The position numbers were made by a program, and so were the translations under genes. A DNA stretch of 50,344 bases from Haplomitrium mnioides (Eukaryota; Marchantiophyta; Haplomitriopsida; Calobryales). The notes beneath the pieces were generated by a model, which was not told the origin of the DNA, searched no databases, and saw only the letters and a list, made by a program, of their open reading frames with translations. Position 1 is the stretch's first letter. The number at the start of each line of letters is the position of its first letter. This document shows positions 1 through 9,269 of the stretch, one piece after another. Location of the stretch: contig JBNGIS010020640.1 in the NCBI GenBank assembly GCA_049999725.1, forward strand, positions 40,057-90,400, read 5' to 3'.

Positions 1-1572
1 TGTGCTCGGAACCAAAGCATATGCATTGCACCCAAAAACTCTGAGATGCTTTACTAAAGGTTGAACACCTTTCCAAGCCTGCCAAGGTGTCATCCCTTCA
101 ACTGCCTTCGTGGGGCTGATATTCTTCAAATAAACAGCTGTAGCTACTGCTTCTGCCCAGAACTTGTTCTCCAGGCCAGCATGATGTAGCATGCTCCTAA
201 CCTTCTCAACAATGGTCATGTTCAGTCTCTCTGCCACACCATTTTGATGTGGTGAATCCTGAGCAGTCACCTCTGCTCTTATGCCTTTCTTTGCTAGAAA
301 ACTCTGGAATTGTTGGGAGGTGTACTCTCCTCCACCATCACTCCTCAAAACCTTGACCCTTTTGTCAATCTCATTTTCCATCCCAGCCAGACATTCCTTG
401 AAGCATTGAAATGTCTGATCTTTTGTACACATGAAATAAACAAAAGACATCTTTGATTTATCATCTGTGAAGGTTACAAAATATCTGCTGCCAGATATTG
501 AAGGTGTCTTCATAGGTCCACAAACATCGCTATGAACTAACTCCAACAGGTTGGATGCCTTCCATCCAATAGCTCCCTTCTTGATTGTAGCCTTGTGTGC
601 TTTTCCTTCCACACATCCTTCACAGAAATCTAGTGTGGTGGATTTGTCTAATGCCATATTACTCACCATGCTGGTGAGCATCCTTATTCCTTGCTCTCCC
701 AAGTGTCCAAGCCTGTGGTGCCAGAGAGTCATGTTCTCCCCCTGGACAACCATGTTAAGGCTTTCCTCTACCTTTGGGATACAGTTGAACTTGTACAGCA
801 TTCCTTCCCTAACACCAATGAAAACTACACTATCATGCTTGTTCATGATCTTACAATCATGCTGTTCAAAAAGGACTTTCAAACCAGCCTTTGTTAATGA
901 ACTTACTGACACTAGATTTCGTTTGATTTCAGGTACATAAAGGACATCCTTTAGGATGTGGGTGGCATTCTTGCTCCCTAATCCTCTGACCTTGAAATGA
1001 ACATCTCCCACTGCAATTGCGTTTACTCCAAAATCATCACCCATCCTGATAACTCTGGGATTAATTCTGACAATGTTTCTGAACCACTGTTTCCTTGATG
1101 ACATATGACTGGATGCTCCTGAATCTAGATACCATGCATCCTGATTTGTGTCTTCAAGTGAAGCCATATAATCCACTTCATCTTCAGATGAATCTTGCTT
1201 GGCAATTGCGGCGCTGGAAGTTGCCTTGGATTTATCTTTCTTTGGCACATCCTTTCCTTTCTTTTTGTCAGCTTGTTTCTTCCTGCAAGCTTTGGACAAA
1301 TGTCCAACCTTCTTGTAGTAATAGCAAGTTCGTGTTTCTACAATGTTTTTTCCTTTCTTCTTTTCCCTCTTAGCAGTAAAAGCAACATCCGAACCTTCTG
1401 TATTTTGTCGCCTATGCTCCTCACTGAGTAAGCGACTTACCAGAAACTCCATGTCCAATTCAGATCCTTTTGCCTCCATTGTTAACACCAAGGTGGTGTA
1501 ATCTGCAGGGAGGCTGTTAAGGAGTACGCATACTAGGTCTTCTTCCTCAATCCGTGATCCTGCTGCTTGCAA
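1..1572 (-). pseudogene. pol: C1 gag C-terminus, protease and integrase (partial)
   Basis: Continuation of the C1 frame with no further stop to the window edge (residues 148-671, counting from the ATG at 2013). In order: Gag end; a CCHC knuckle from residue 230 reading CYYYKKVGHLSKAC, whose second Cys is Tyr; aspartic protease motif WYLDSGASSHM with Asp297; the integrase HHCC zinc region (HHRLGHLG ... CEGCVEGK); and the integrase core with HSDVCGPM (Asp496), RSDGGGEY (Asp559) and GVAERLN (Glu595). Asp559 and Glu595 are separated by 35 residues, the canonical DD35E. The integrase would insert element cDNA into chromosomes. It ends at VFGCNAYALVPS, where the window stops. Confidence 0.92.
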
Positions 1573-2013
1573 CTACCCAGGCATAGATTTCACTTTCATC
1601 ACATGTTCAGTGATGGTTGTGCCCTCTTTCATCTTCACCATGAAGAATTGCTTCTTCAGAAAAATCCTGTGAGAGGTTGTCTTGCCTTCATAGTTGGCTG
1701 ACAATATAACCCAAGCTTCATGTGCAGATCTGCATTTTCTCACCAACTCTAGCAGATGATCTTCAAGATTTAGCGTGATTAATGCTAAACCCTTGAGTTC
1801 TGCTTTCATAAATCGTTTTCTCTCTCTCTTAATGTCGATTTCAGACATTCCTTCAGAGATAAGATTAAACTCTGCTTGGGGATCCTCACTGATCTCCCAT
1901 AGATCTTGACTAACCAAGATCATTTGCATTCTCATTTTCCACAAATGGAAATCTTCTCCTCCAAACTTCTTGATAGCATTCCCAATACCATTCTCAGCTC
2001 CTCGTGGGCCCAT
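1573..2013 (-). pseudogene. gag: C1 gag, N-terminal capsid part (UBN2 type)
   Basis: This encodes the first 146 residues of the copia Gag polyprotein, which would form the cytoplasmic virus-like particle. Recognisable capsid signatures are FGGEDFHLWKMRMQMIL near the start, then EAWVILSANYEGKT and LKKQFFMVKMKEGTTI. The ATG at 2013 follows the leader context AACAGGTT. The frame is interrupted by TAG at 1573-1575, directly after KSMPG. The same frame continues below it with good Gag sequence (LQAAGSRIEEEDLV), so the stop is probably CAG changed to TAG. Normal Gag of this type is about 300 residues, so this is a split gene and not a complete small protein. Confidence 0.9.
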
Positions 2014-2107
2014 AACCTGTTAGAAAGTAGAATCACAAATCCACGTGAAGAAGTTCAGAGGCTGTCGAAAAACGAGCACTTAGCTCGAAATATGCTCGAA
2101 GAAGACA

Positions 2108-2117
2108 CCTGATACCA
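2108..2117 (-). promoter_or_regulatory. C1 primer binding site
   Basis: Minus-strand TGGTATCAGG lies just inside the 5' LTR. TGGTATCAG is the standard complement of the 3' end of plant initiator tRNA-Met, used to prime minus-strand cDNA in most copia elements. The usual continuation is AGC and here it is GTG, so the site has drifted after position 9. Confidence 0.8.
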
Positions 2118-2816
2118 GAAACGATGATCGTGATGCTGGAGAATCGTTGGAGTCAAGAAATTGCAACTTAAGGAAAACGTGATTTCTGCCAGACGCGCTC
2201 CCCGTCCTGACGTCGTTTTCTTTAAATCGCAAGAACGCGATTAATAGCATGTAAATCGAAAAACGGGAAGTCAATTCCCTTTTTCGATTTCTGATGCTCG
2301 CTGCCAAATGAACGCAGCTTCCTTGCGAGCCTGATGCAACCCCGACGCTGCTTTCTTGTGAACCCGATGCAGCCTTCTTACGATGCTCGTGCTTCAGCGC
2401 TGCTTGCTTGTGTTCCAAAACGTGCTATCAAGAAATGCAGAGAACAAGGTCGCAATGCTGCGACCTTCAGAGATATCGAACCAGAGGACGATTGCACGAA
2501 GGGAAATATGAATGTTGAGGATTCTTCCCAATGGGGGGAGCCTCGATTAAATATACAAGGAGGAATTTCCTCCTACGTTACAACGCAAACGCAGCCTTGA
2601 TCACCTCCGTGATTACAGACGTGATCAACTCAATCGAGACGTGCATAAGGACTGCGATTCTCCTCGAAGTCTTCTAAGTGACTAATCTGTCACCTAATGA
2701 AGGGGCCTATTCTGATAACATGTGGCAGCCCCTAACAAGAATAACTAACTATCCTAGTTATAACTAACAATATGTTAGTTATCATATTTACAGCAGCAGA
2801 AAATACATTTCCAACA
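2118..2816 (-). repeat. C1 5' LTR
   Basis: About 700 bp on the minus strand, from TGTTGGAAATG at 2816 to just before the primer site. The left limit is approximate because no clean CA terminus precedes TGGTATC; the last 10-15 bases could be leader. It holds a TATA-like element at 2548-2556. The downstream part contains several copies of a GCATCG/GCTTGC-rich motif at about 2290-2420. The terminal hexamer TGTTGG also opens the C2 LTRs far to the right, a common copia terminus that does not by itself show close kinship. Confidence 0.75.
2548..2556 (-). promoter_or_regulatory. C1 LTR TATA box
   Basis: Minus-strand TTGTATATTTAATCGAGG contains a TATA-type core about 260 bp into the LTR and about 430 bp before the primer site. 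This placement fits the U3/R border of a copia LTR. No other TATA-like run is as good in this LTR. Confidence 0.5.
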
Positions 2817-3594
2817 ACCCCTTCGGACTTCGGACTGCGACCATTGGACTCCTTCGGACTACGGACATCCGACAGCGGACCTCAGACCCCCTTGGACTGC
2901 GAACTTTGGACTGCAACCGTCAGACTCCTTTGGACTAGGGACGTCGGACAACGGACCTCGGACCCCCTCCATTGGACTGCAACCGTCGGACATCGGACCT
3001 CGGACCCCCTCCATCAAACTGCAAGTGTTGAGTGTCGGTTAACTTCCAGAAGCTCATTCTTTCTTTTTTCTCCATTATTCTCTTTGATTCAAATTGCACT
3101 ATGATTGCCTCAAGCTCCTCTCTCTATCAAGCTATTACATGCCTTAAATGGTGACGAATTGAAGATTCAATGGTCAAAAGTGTTGGCTTCTCCGTTCTGC
3201 ATCCCGACTTGCCCATTTATGCACCTATGGTCGTGAAATCTGTCTCTTTTATTTTGCCTTGACAACAGTCCTCCCATGTGATCCTCCCCAATAGGTTTGA
3301 AGTGACTTTTGATGCTTGCTTTTCCTTTTTTTTGCCTAAGGTTTCTCCCGCCTCTGTCTTTTTTTGTTCTATCTTCCACATTTTGCCCTACTCTGGTTTC
3401 CTTTGTTGCTCCTCAACCTTTCCCTCCATGGCTTGTGACCTTGGTCCTTCCTTTCTCTCTAAGCATGTCTTGAGTCCTTTTGATGTTTATTAGAAGCCCG
3501 TTTGACCCAAAACCCAGAATCTGCATGGCTTCTCACTTAATTTTTGAATTTTTTTTGAAAATATTACATGAAGTACCTTCAAACCTGGCTGGCA
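2817..3594 (-). repeat. G1 3' LTR, first 780 bp
   Basis: The LTR starts at 3594 as TGCCAGCCAGG, the counterpart of TGTCAGCCAGCG in sister LTRs, directly after the polypurine tract. It matches the start of the G1 5' LTR (12444 downward) closely, for example at 3060-3180 against 11955-12075. At 2817-3010 the plus strand has an irregular array of GGACT/GGACC words spaced 8-15 bp, the same class of array as in the other LTRs of this family. The remainder of the LTR lies beyond C1. Confidence 0.85.
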
Positions 3595-3595
3595 T

Positions 3596-3608
3596 GACTC
3601 CCCTTTTA
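3596..3608 (-). promoter_or_regulatory. G1 polypurine tract
   Basis: Minus-strand AAAAGGGGAGTCA ends against the LTR start at 3594. It corresponds to AGAAGGGGAGTTA before LTR-A (13117) and GAATGGGAGTTA before LTR-E (35288). It would prime plus-strand cDNA synthesis. Confidence 0.75.
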
Positions 3609-4218
3609 ACTATGCAGTGTCCCCGCAAACATCCGTCTGGCCTTCAGTTGGATAACTCTTTGGCTGCATTTCCTTGTTGTTCCCCGGTATTCTTCAACGA
3701 AAATTACAAAATGCTAGTTATTTACATTTCGTCCCGTTCTCCTCCTTTGCTGGTTAGCACCTATGCATGTTTGAGAATCCCCCGACTAGTGAGTCTCTAT
3801 CGCTTCTCTCGCATCTTGCTACCTATTGACATATTTCTTGAGCCAATCATAGTGCACCTGATTGGTGATCCTCTCTCCTTCCAAAGTCTCCAGCTTTGCT
3901 GACCCGTTTGAATGCAGCTTAGTGAGCACGAATAGTCCCATCCACCTGGTGTGCAACTTTCTAAGAAATTGCACCACCCTGCTATCATATAACAACACCA
4001 GATCCTCGTCTCGCGCATCCACTGATTTGAGCCCTTTGTCATATTGCTTTTTTTCTCAACTCCTGTTGGTGCTCTAACAGTCCTTGGGCCTACACTTGCG
4101 TCTCCTCCAACACCTCCAGCCGATGTATTATCTTTGTCCTGCTTTGGTTTTCCCCCAACCTCTCTTCAACTACCACCCTCACCATCGGCACGTTGAATTC
4201 TATAGGTACTAGGGCGTG
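3609..4218 (-). pseudogene. G1 integrase C-terminal domain
   Basis: The open piece at 4022-3819 reads LVLLYDSRVVQFLRKLHTRW, then MGLFVLTKLH and ITNQVHYDWLKKYVNR, the gypsy integrase C-terminal DNA-binding fold with a degenerate GPF/Y module (MGPF seen in sisters is MGLF here). Bases 4218-4023 continue the same protein upstream (HALVPIEFNVP, then HQQELRKKA) but carry three stops. The protein ends near 3817 with no chromodomain. The 200 bp before the polypurine tract are an untranslated tail in which I see nothing else. Confidence 0.8.
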
Positions 4219-4794
4219 CTACCCGAAAACCAGAAAGTAGGGGCAATGGTCTGTCGTAGTCTTGTAGGCCAGATTGTAGGCGTGGGTTGCAGTTAGGAAC
4301 TTCAAATCCCAATCTGCCTTGTTGGCAACCACTGACTTGTTGAGGATTTTCCCCATTATTCCATTTTCTCTCTCTGTCAGCTCATTGGCCTTTGGATGAT
4401 AAGCTGTCGTCCAGCGGTGCTTGATCAAATACTGGCTTGTTAGATCTTGCACCACCCGATTTACAAAGTGCGTGCCTTGGTCGCTGACCAACTCCTGTGG
4501 TGCCCCAAACCTACAAAAAATCTGCTCATATAAGAAAGTTGCGACCGTCCTCATATTATCCTTTCGGGTGGCCCTTGCTTCGACCCACTTAGTCGTGTAG
4601 TCTGTCGCCAACAGGATGTACGGGTTCCCCCAGCGGGTGGAGGGTGCGACAGGCCCAATGAAGTTGATACCCCACTTCTCAAAAGACGCCAATGGGATAA
4701 TTGGAACCAACGGGTGATGCTGAGAGGCTACTGGTTTCCTTGTCCTTTGATAGAAGTCGCATTTCTTCACAAAGAAATACACATCCATGTGCAA
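4219..4794 (-). pseudogene. G1 integrase core
   Basis: A 191-residue open piece covering the end of the zinc domain and the whole catalytic core. The zinc pair is CDFYQRT at residues 12-18, with the second Cys replaced by Tyr. The core motifs are GINFIGP (residue 44), LVSDQGTHF (Asp105) and KANELTERENGIM (Glu141). Asp105 and Glu141 are 35 residues apart as in DD35E, but the first catalytic Asp is Asn44, a one-base G-to-A change that should abolish strand transfer. It ends at PYFLVFG followed by a stop. The same protein is present in better condition in G4 for this position and in worse condition elsewhere. Confidence 0.9.
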
Positions 4795-5235
4795 GGTAGG
4801 CCACTAGTATCTTGCGCTTAGCACCTTTCATATTGTGGTTTTTGCCGTGAAGTGGCCACCCACCTCTTCTCCATGTAGTGCCCTCATCACCACCGTGGCT
4901 TGATCCTTCTCCAAGCACCTCCTGAGTGTTCCATCCATCCCTTGCTTATGCAGCACCCCCTTTATCATCAAATAAGGCCTTACCTTTCGGAGGTAGACTG
5001 CCGCTGCCTCCTTGCTGCTGCCCTTTGGTAACTATGCGGAAAAGAGGAATTATATGATGCTAGAATATTATATGGGCTTCTCCGCTCTGACAAGAGATAG
5101 ATCCTCATCTGGAAAAGTGTCATCTACCTCATTTGCATTGACTGGCCCATCTACCCTAGAGAAGAAATCTGCATTGAGGTGCTTCTTCCCTAGTTTGACT
5201 CGCACCTCGAAATTGAACTCCTGGAGGAGGAGCAT
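4795..5235 (-). pseudogene. G1 RNase H end and integrase zinc domain, with stops
   Basis: Reads on from the RNase H piece in the same sense: LLLQEFNFEVR, ADFFSRV, DDTFPDED, then LMIKGVLHK, CLEKDQATVVMRALHGEEV, GGHFTAKTT and VLSARYWWPTL. The HGEE...GGHF stretch is the His pair of the H2C2 integrase zinc finger. Several in-frame stops break it and no long open frame survives, but alignment to the intact-looking G4 copy at 33760-34200 is continuous. Confidence 0.8.
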
Positions 5236-5772
5236 CTACCTCGCAATCCTCCTTGTCAGGTCGGGTTTGCTAACCAGGTACTTAAGGGCGTTGTGATCTG
5301 TATGAAATATCACCTTGTAGTGGAGCAGATAGTGCCGGAATATTTTCAACGAGTTTATGATTCCCATGGCCTCCGAGTCTGTTGCTGAGTAGTTCTTCTC
5401 TACAGAAGACAACAATCTACTAGCAAAGTAAATTGGATGGTCCTGGCCCTCCTCATCTAACTGGCTGAGTACTGCACCTATACAGAACCCTGACACATCA
5501 ATCATGACGTGAAACTCCTTCCCCCAAGTAGGCGGTATGAGCACTAGTGCATTTGTGAGCCTCCTCTTTAACTCATTAAAATTGGACAGCCTTTCTAGTG
5601 TGGGCTCAAAGTCACTGCCAACCCTGGTCATTCCTGTGAGAGGTAGTGCTACTAGTGCGAATTGGGCAATGAATCTCATGTAATACCCTACACAACCCAT
5701 AAAACCCTGCACCACCTTCAGATTAGTGGGGAAGGTTACTCTCATCCAATTACTCAACTTCTCTTGGTCCAC
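5236..5772 (-). pseudogene. G1 RT connection and RNase H domain
   Basis: A 178-residue open piece. Residues 1-60 are the RT thumb/connection (NLKVVQGFMGCVGYYMRF, then LTGMTRVGSDFEP). Residues 85-178 are RNase H with the three acidic positions visible: Asp92 in MIDVSGF, Glu134 in DSEAMGII and Asp159 in HTDHNALKYL. RNase H would remove the RNA strand of the cDNA hybrid. The first Met is internal, since homology continues upstream past a TAA that replaces a Lys codon in the motif GHKVSS. It ends in a stop after TRRIAR where sisters have RRIARWM, so TGG has become a stop. Confidence 0.9.
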
Positions 5773-6100
5773 CTCGATTCCTTGACTAGATACTTAGTGG
5801 CCTAAGAGTATGCCCTCCTTGACTCCGAAGAGGCATTTCCCAGGGTGCAACCTCAACCTTGTTTCCTGACAACGCTGGAAGGTGAGCCTCATATCGTGCT
5901 CGTGATCACATGTTCTCCCATACACCACAAAGTCATCTATGAAAATCTCCAAAAACTTCCTGAGGATAATCATGGAAAATATTCATCATCATCCTTTGAA
6001 AGGTCCTTGGCGCACTACACAACCCAAATGGCATTCTTCTGAAGGCAAACACCCCCCACTCCGTGGTTAATGTTGTTTTCAACTGGTCCTCCTTCTTGAT
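5773..6100 (-). pseudogene. G1 RT palm, frameshifted
   Basis: Fills the gap between the two open RT pieces. Below 6100 the frame reads TTEWGVFAFRRMPFGLC, SAPRTFQRMMMNIFHDY, then a frameshift near 5975. The next frame gives LEIFIDDFVVYGRT with the catalytic Asp pair of RT, then CLFGVKEGILLGH. So the active-site motif is present, but separated from the rest by a shift and at least two stops. Confidence 0.8.
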
Positions 6101-6937
6101 CTATATCTGATTGTACTCGGAATAACCGTCCATAAAACTGTAGACTTCATGCCCTGCTACTAAGTCCAACACGGCATCTGTGAATGGTAGAGAGTAATGG
6201 TCTTTCTTAGTTGCCTCATTCAGCTTCCTTAAGTCTTGGCACACCTTGATTTTTTGTTTGCCATCCAATCCAATTTTCTTGGGTACCACCACTTGAGGAG
6301 ACACACATTCACTGTTCAAGATTGGGTAAATGAAGCCAGCCTCAAACAACTTGTCTATCTCCTCTTTCACCATTAGAGAGAAATTGGGATTCATTCGATA
6401 TTGGCGCTGTCTTACTGGTACAACTGTGGGTTCTAGGTCAATGTGATGCTCGCCCAACTCCCTCGGGACTCCCTTCAGGTCTATGTGGCTCCAAGTAAAA
6501 ACATTGCTGAAGTTTGTTAGGGTTTGAATCAAGGCTTGCTCCATAGTTACTGGTAGGCCAAACCCTACTCGAAATGCTTGTCCCTCATGAACAATCACCT
6601 CGGGATGTTGTTCTATTCTTACAACCCCCATCTCATTCCTCATGTGTGGGTTTTCCACATCTTCTAAAGCGGCCAGACGCAACCCACCTTGCACTAAGGT
6701 CGGATTACAGACAGTTACCTTCTTATCCAGGCTGCTCCCTTCTTGTTGGGGGGAATGGCGCAGCTCTTTGGGGTGTGACTCCCCTTTTAGATTGGGTCCA
6801 GTACTCCCACTAGTCCCCCAACTTCCCATTGTCTCCTCCGTGCCAGATTTGGCATCCATGCTCCTTGCCAGCTCGATCTGGTTGACCATCACCATACCCC
6901 TTCCTAGCAGATCTTTCTCCGTGGCTTCGTAGACCAT
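6101..6937 (-). pseudogene. G1 protease-RT linker and RT fingers
   Basis: A 278-residue open piece. Residues 1-160 are the variable linker between protease and RT; VVRIEQHPEVIVHEGQAF and ALIQTLTNFSNVFTW match the same region of G4 at 28080-28207. From about residue 165 it is RT: HHIDLEPTVVPVRQRQYRMN, FIYPILNSECVSPQVVVPKK, VCQDLRKLNEAT and YSFMDGYSEYNQI with catalytic Asp270. It stops at 6101 where sisters of the superfamily continue with a basic residue. Upstream, homology goes on through 6938-7162 into protease, so the Met at 6937 is not the start of the polyprotein. Confidence 0.9.
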
Positions 6938-7400
6938 TTGAACCCAATAATGGTACTATGAATCATCCGCCTCTTCTGTCGACCATTCGCTTTCATACTC
7001 CATTTTAGGTTGCGTCTCCCCTTGGTGTGGCACCGGTCCATAGTGCACTATCGTTCTCTCTAGACCAAAGACTAGTGTCGAGTTCCCCCAGTTATGCATG
7101 ACTTTGGCCCCTTATAGCCAGGGTCTCCCAATTAGTATCGGGTAAGGGGATGCTCGCACTGGTCACATCACCAAATAATTCAATCGAAACTCGTTGCCAC
7201 CAATGGTAGTAGGTACTTGTAAGAGAGCACCCAAGGGCTTGACTCGGGACACGTATACCAATCTTATTATTCGAGCGGTAGGTTGAAAGTCTCTGAACCC
7301 CAATCGGTAAGCAGTCTTCTCGACCATGATATTAACGCCCGCTCTCATCCATCCATCGGTACCAGAGATAGTGTACACCCAGCGATCTGGATATCGATCT
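6938..7400 (-). pseudogene. G1 aspartic protease region
   Basis: The open piece 7378-7163 (71 residues) reads VNIMVEKTAYRLGFRDFQPT, then VKPLGALLQVPTTIGG and EFRLNYLVM, the retroviral-type aspartic protease fold of this family. The catalytic triad that should precede it (DSGA type) is destroyed: the frame from upstream reads SLVPMDG then a stop, and the downstream frame starts with DGWMRAG, so a shift falls on the active site. From 7162 to 6938 the protein continues with PYPILIGRPWL and STLVFGLERTIVHYGPVP, broken by stops. Confidence 0.8.
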
Positions 7401-7748
7401 CTGGGGCACCTTTGTCTTCACATACCCACCACAGCTCTGTTGAGACCCCCACCTGAGGTAGCTTTTTCTGCCTTTTAAGTGACTCGGATTACCAATGGGA
7501 TAATGCCAAATGGTTTTTTCCAAAGCAGTAGGAGGAGGTGAGGAGGCAGCTTGCAGCCCTCGATGCCGCGAAAGAAAAGGATGCTGCCACTCAAACCATG
7601 AGGGAGGTCGAGAGGCAGCAAGGGCTAGAAGAATCAAGAAAGCTCAAGGAACTTTTATCATCTACAATCGGGGCGCCAAAACCTAACCCTTAAAGCATTC
7701 AGGCTAATGTCCAGGACTGCCCTATCACGGCCACTGTGGGGCAATTAA
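7401..7748 (-). pseudogene. G1 gag-protease linker, degraded
   Basis: Minus-strand remnants of the charged linker seen intact in G4 at 26827-27240. Readable pieces are TVGQLIKDSPLYIRQLRELL at about 7740-7780, a Gln/Arg-rich coiled region at about 7540-7620, and CEDKGAPEIDIQIAGCTL at about 7380-7440. Order is disturbed relative to G4, which suggests small rearrangements or deletion of the third zinc knuckle. No usable frame remains. Confidence 0.5.
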
Positions 7749-8189
7749 TCAAAGATAGCCCGTTGTACATAAGACAATTGAGGGAGTTGCTGATGAGCAG
7801 TTAGGCGAGATGGGCCCCGGTTGACCACAATTCCAGCACACTATGATGGTCGTTCTTGGCGGTCTATTTGCAGCCCAAATGCTCGATTGCCCAGCCCCTA
7901 TGCCTGCAGGTCTCGCTAGGAGGGTATGGGGTCCACTATTGATCTGGTATACAATTTCCAGTGCCTCCTCTTGAACATATTCCACTTCTTCACGTATGTA
8001 TTCCGGGGGCTCCTCCCTCACATAATGAATGGTGCTTGCTTCAACGGGGCACTCTTGAGGAGAATGTCCGTGCTTGTTACACTTGATGCACCATACACCC
8101 ACCCTCTTGGTGGGTAGTGGTCGGCCCTCTGGTTTGATTCCAGTGAGGAGTATGTTCATGGCCTCCATCTTTGCGCTCAACTCCTCCAA
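7749..8189 (-). pseudogene. G1 gag, zinc knuckle region
   Basis: A 146-residue open piece from the nucleocapsid end of Gag. Knuckle 1 at residues 34-47 is canonical: CIKCNKHGHSPQEC. Knuckle 2 at 118-131 is CWNCGQPGPISPNC, where the zinc-binding His is Pro. Between them lies an acidic, Tyr-rich linker (YVREEPPEY then YIREEVEYVQEE). A third knuckle found in G3 and G4 is missing. Nucleocapsid knuckles would bind the genomic RNA. The Met at 8189 is internal. Confidence 0.85.
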
Positions 8190-9090
8190 CGGGTCTTTCC
8201 CCCCTTTCCTTTTGCTCAGTTACGGTTCAGGTTCCCGGTCCATACCTTTTCTTGATCTCCTTTTTTTGTTGTCTCTTTGGTAGTGGGATTGTCGGTCTTT
8301 CGTTTCCTTAGCCTCTTGCTTCTTCTTTTGCTCCTTCTTCTTCTTCTTTTGTCTAGACGACCTGTCCTTACTTGAACTACTACTGTCTAAGTCAACCTCA
8401 CTCTCTGAGGTGGATGCAGGGCTCTTTTCTAGCTCCTCATCACTATCTGAGCTTTCCGAAGAGTCCTCTGACTCGTACTTAGCTCGTGACCTGTTTGGAG
8501 AGCTGTTGATGGCAGCTTTGACATGGATTGGGCGGCAGTCAACGCGGCTTCCAGATCTTAAAAGTTAGTTTGCCTCACCCATATCCCTATCTCTCAAGGT
8601 AGGGCTGCTAGGAAATATGAGGTCAGCATCCCATCTGTGGCAGGTGGGTTCAGCTTCCTTGCCACCTTCTTGAACCTTTGTAAGAATTTCCTCACCGACT
8701 CTTTGTTCTTCATTCAAAGCTGCCTCATCCGGATAAGAGCCTTTGTCTCCTCTCCAATCTTTCTGAATTCTGACACAAAGGCAACCTTAAAGGCTCCCTA
8801 GTACCTCTTGATGTTCTCTGGTAGGTCTTTGTACCAAGGCAAGGCTTCTCCTTTCAACACTCCAAGCAAGATACCGATCTTCACATGACTCTCCCCATTG
8901 GCATCAGCATTGTTCTCCATATCATCCAACCATGCATTGGGGTCCTCCTTGGCTCAACCTCTGAAGGTTCTATACTTAAATCTGCCCCAAAGTCCTATAG
9001 GGGGTATTGGGTTGGCTATCACAGTGATGGGTGAGGCTAACTCTACCTATAATTGAATGCCCTCCTCCACATCGCTTCTCACCTTTTTCC
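8190..9090 (-). pseudogene. G1 gag, capsid part
   Basis: Retrotrans_gag-type capsid with stops. Readable from 9090 downward: VIANPIPPIGLWGRFKYRTF, DPNAWLDDMENNADANGESH, LKGEALPWYKDLPENIKRY, stop at 8798-8800, GAFKVAFVSEFRKIGEE, then KESVRKFLQRFKKVARKLNP and GMLTSYFLAALP. After that comes a Lys/Arg run (about 8320-8350) and an acidic Ser stretch (8370-8480). The stop at 8798 falls on the conserved Trp codon of this domain, which is also a stop in G3 and G4. Confidence 0.82.
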
Positions 9091-9243
9091 TTTTTCTGAT
9101 CAAGGGATGTGAGGAGCAGGTATAAGCACCACTTAATAGTTCACGGCTCCCCAACCCTTATGCCTTCCCCCTTTTGGTGACCCTGGCCTTTGCAAGGTGA
9201 CTTTTTGGTTCCAAGTTGATCTTAGGTTTCTTCAAACCTTCAC

Positions 9244-9260
9244 TCTCCTTCTAGCGCTAA
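9244..9260 (-). promoter_or_regulatory. G1 primer binding site
   Basis: Minus-strand TAGCGCTAGAAGGAGAG begins 9 nt after the 5' LTR end (9270). The same site is TGGCGCTAGAAGGAGGG at 22778 and TGGTGCTAGAAGAAGGG at 25202, 8 nt after their LTRs. I cannot assign the tRNA from memory. Confidence 0.75.
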
Positions 9261-9269
9261 AAAAATCTA

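Larger units (their letters stand above)
1..2816 (-). mobile_element. Ty1/copia retrotransposon C1, 5' part
   Basis: An LTR retrotransposon on the minus strand. Read downward from 2816 it has a 5' LTR opening with TGTTGGAAATG, a primer site TGGTATCAGG, a leader of about 100 nt, and one long gag-pol frame that leaves the window at base 1 inside integrase. RT, RNase H and the 3' LTR must lie outside the window. The gag-protease-integrase order, with integrase before RT, is diagnostic of copia. It starts exactly where the GGAC-rich 3' LTR of G1 stops, so I infer that it inserted into that LTR. The second copy of the target duplication is off-window and could not be checked. Confidence 0.9.

Noticed and set aside
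8320-8360. (CTT)n-like run that might be a microsatellite
   Set aside because: It is the antisense of the Lys-rich part of G1 gag, also present in diverged form in G4, so it is coding-derived.
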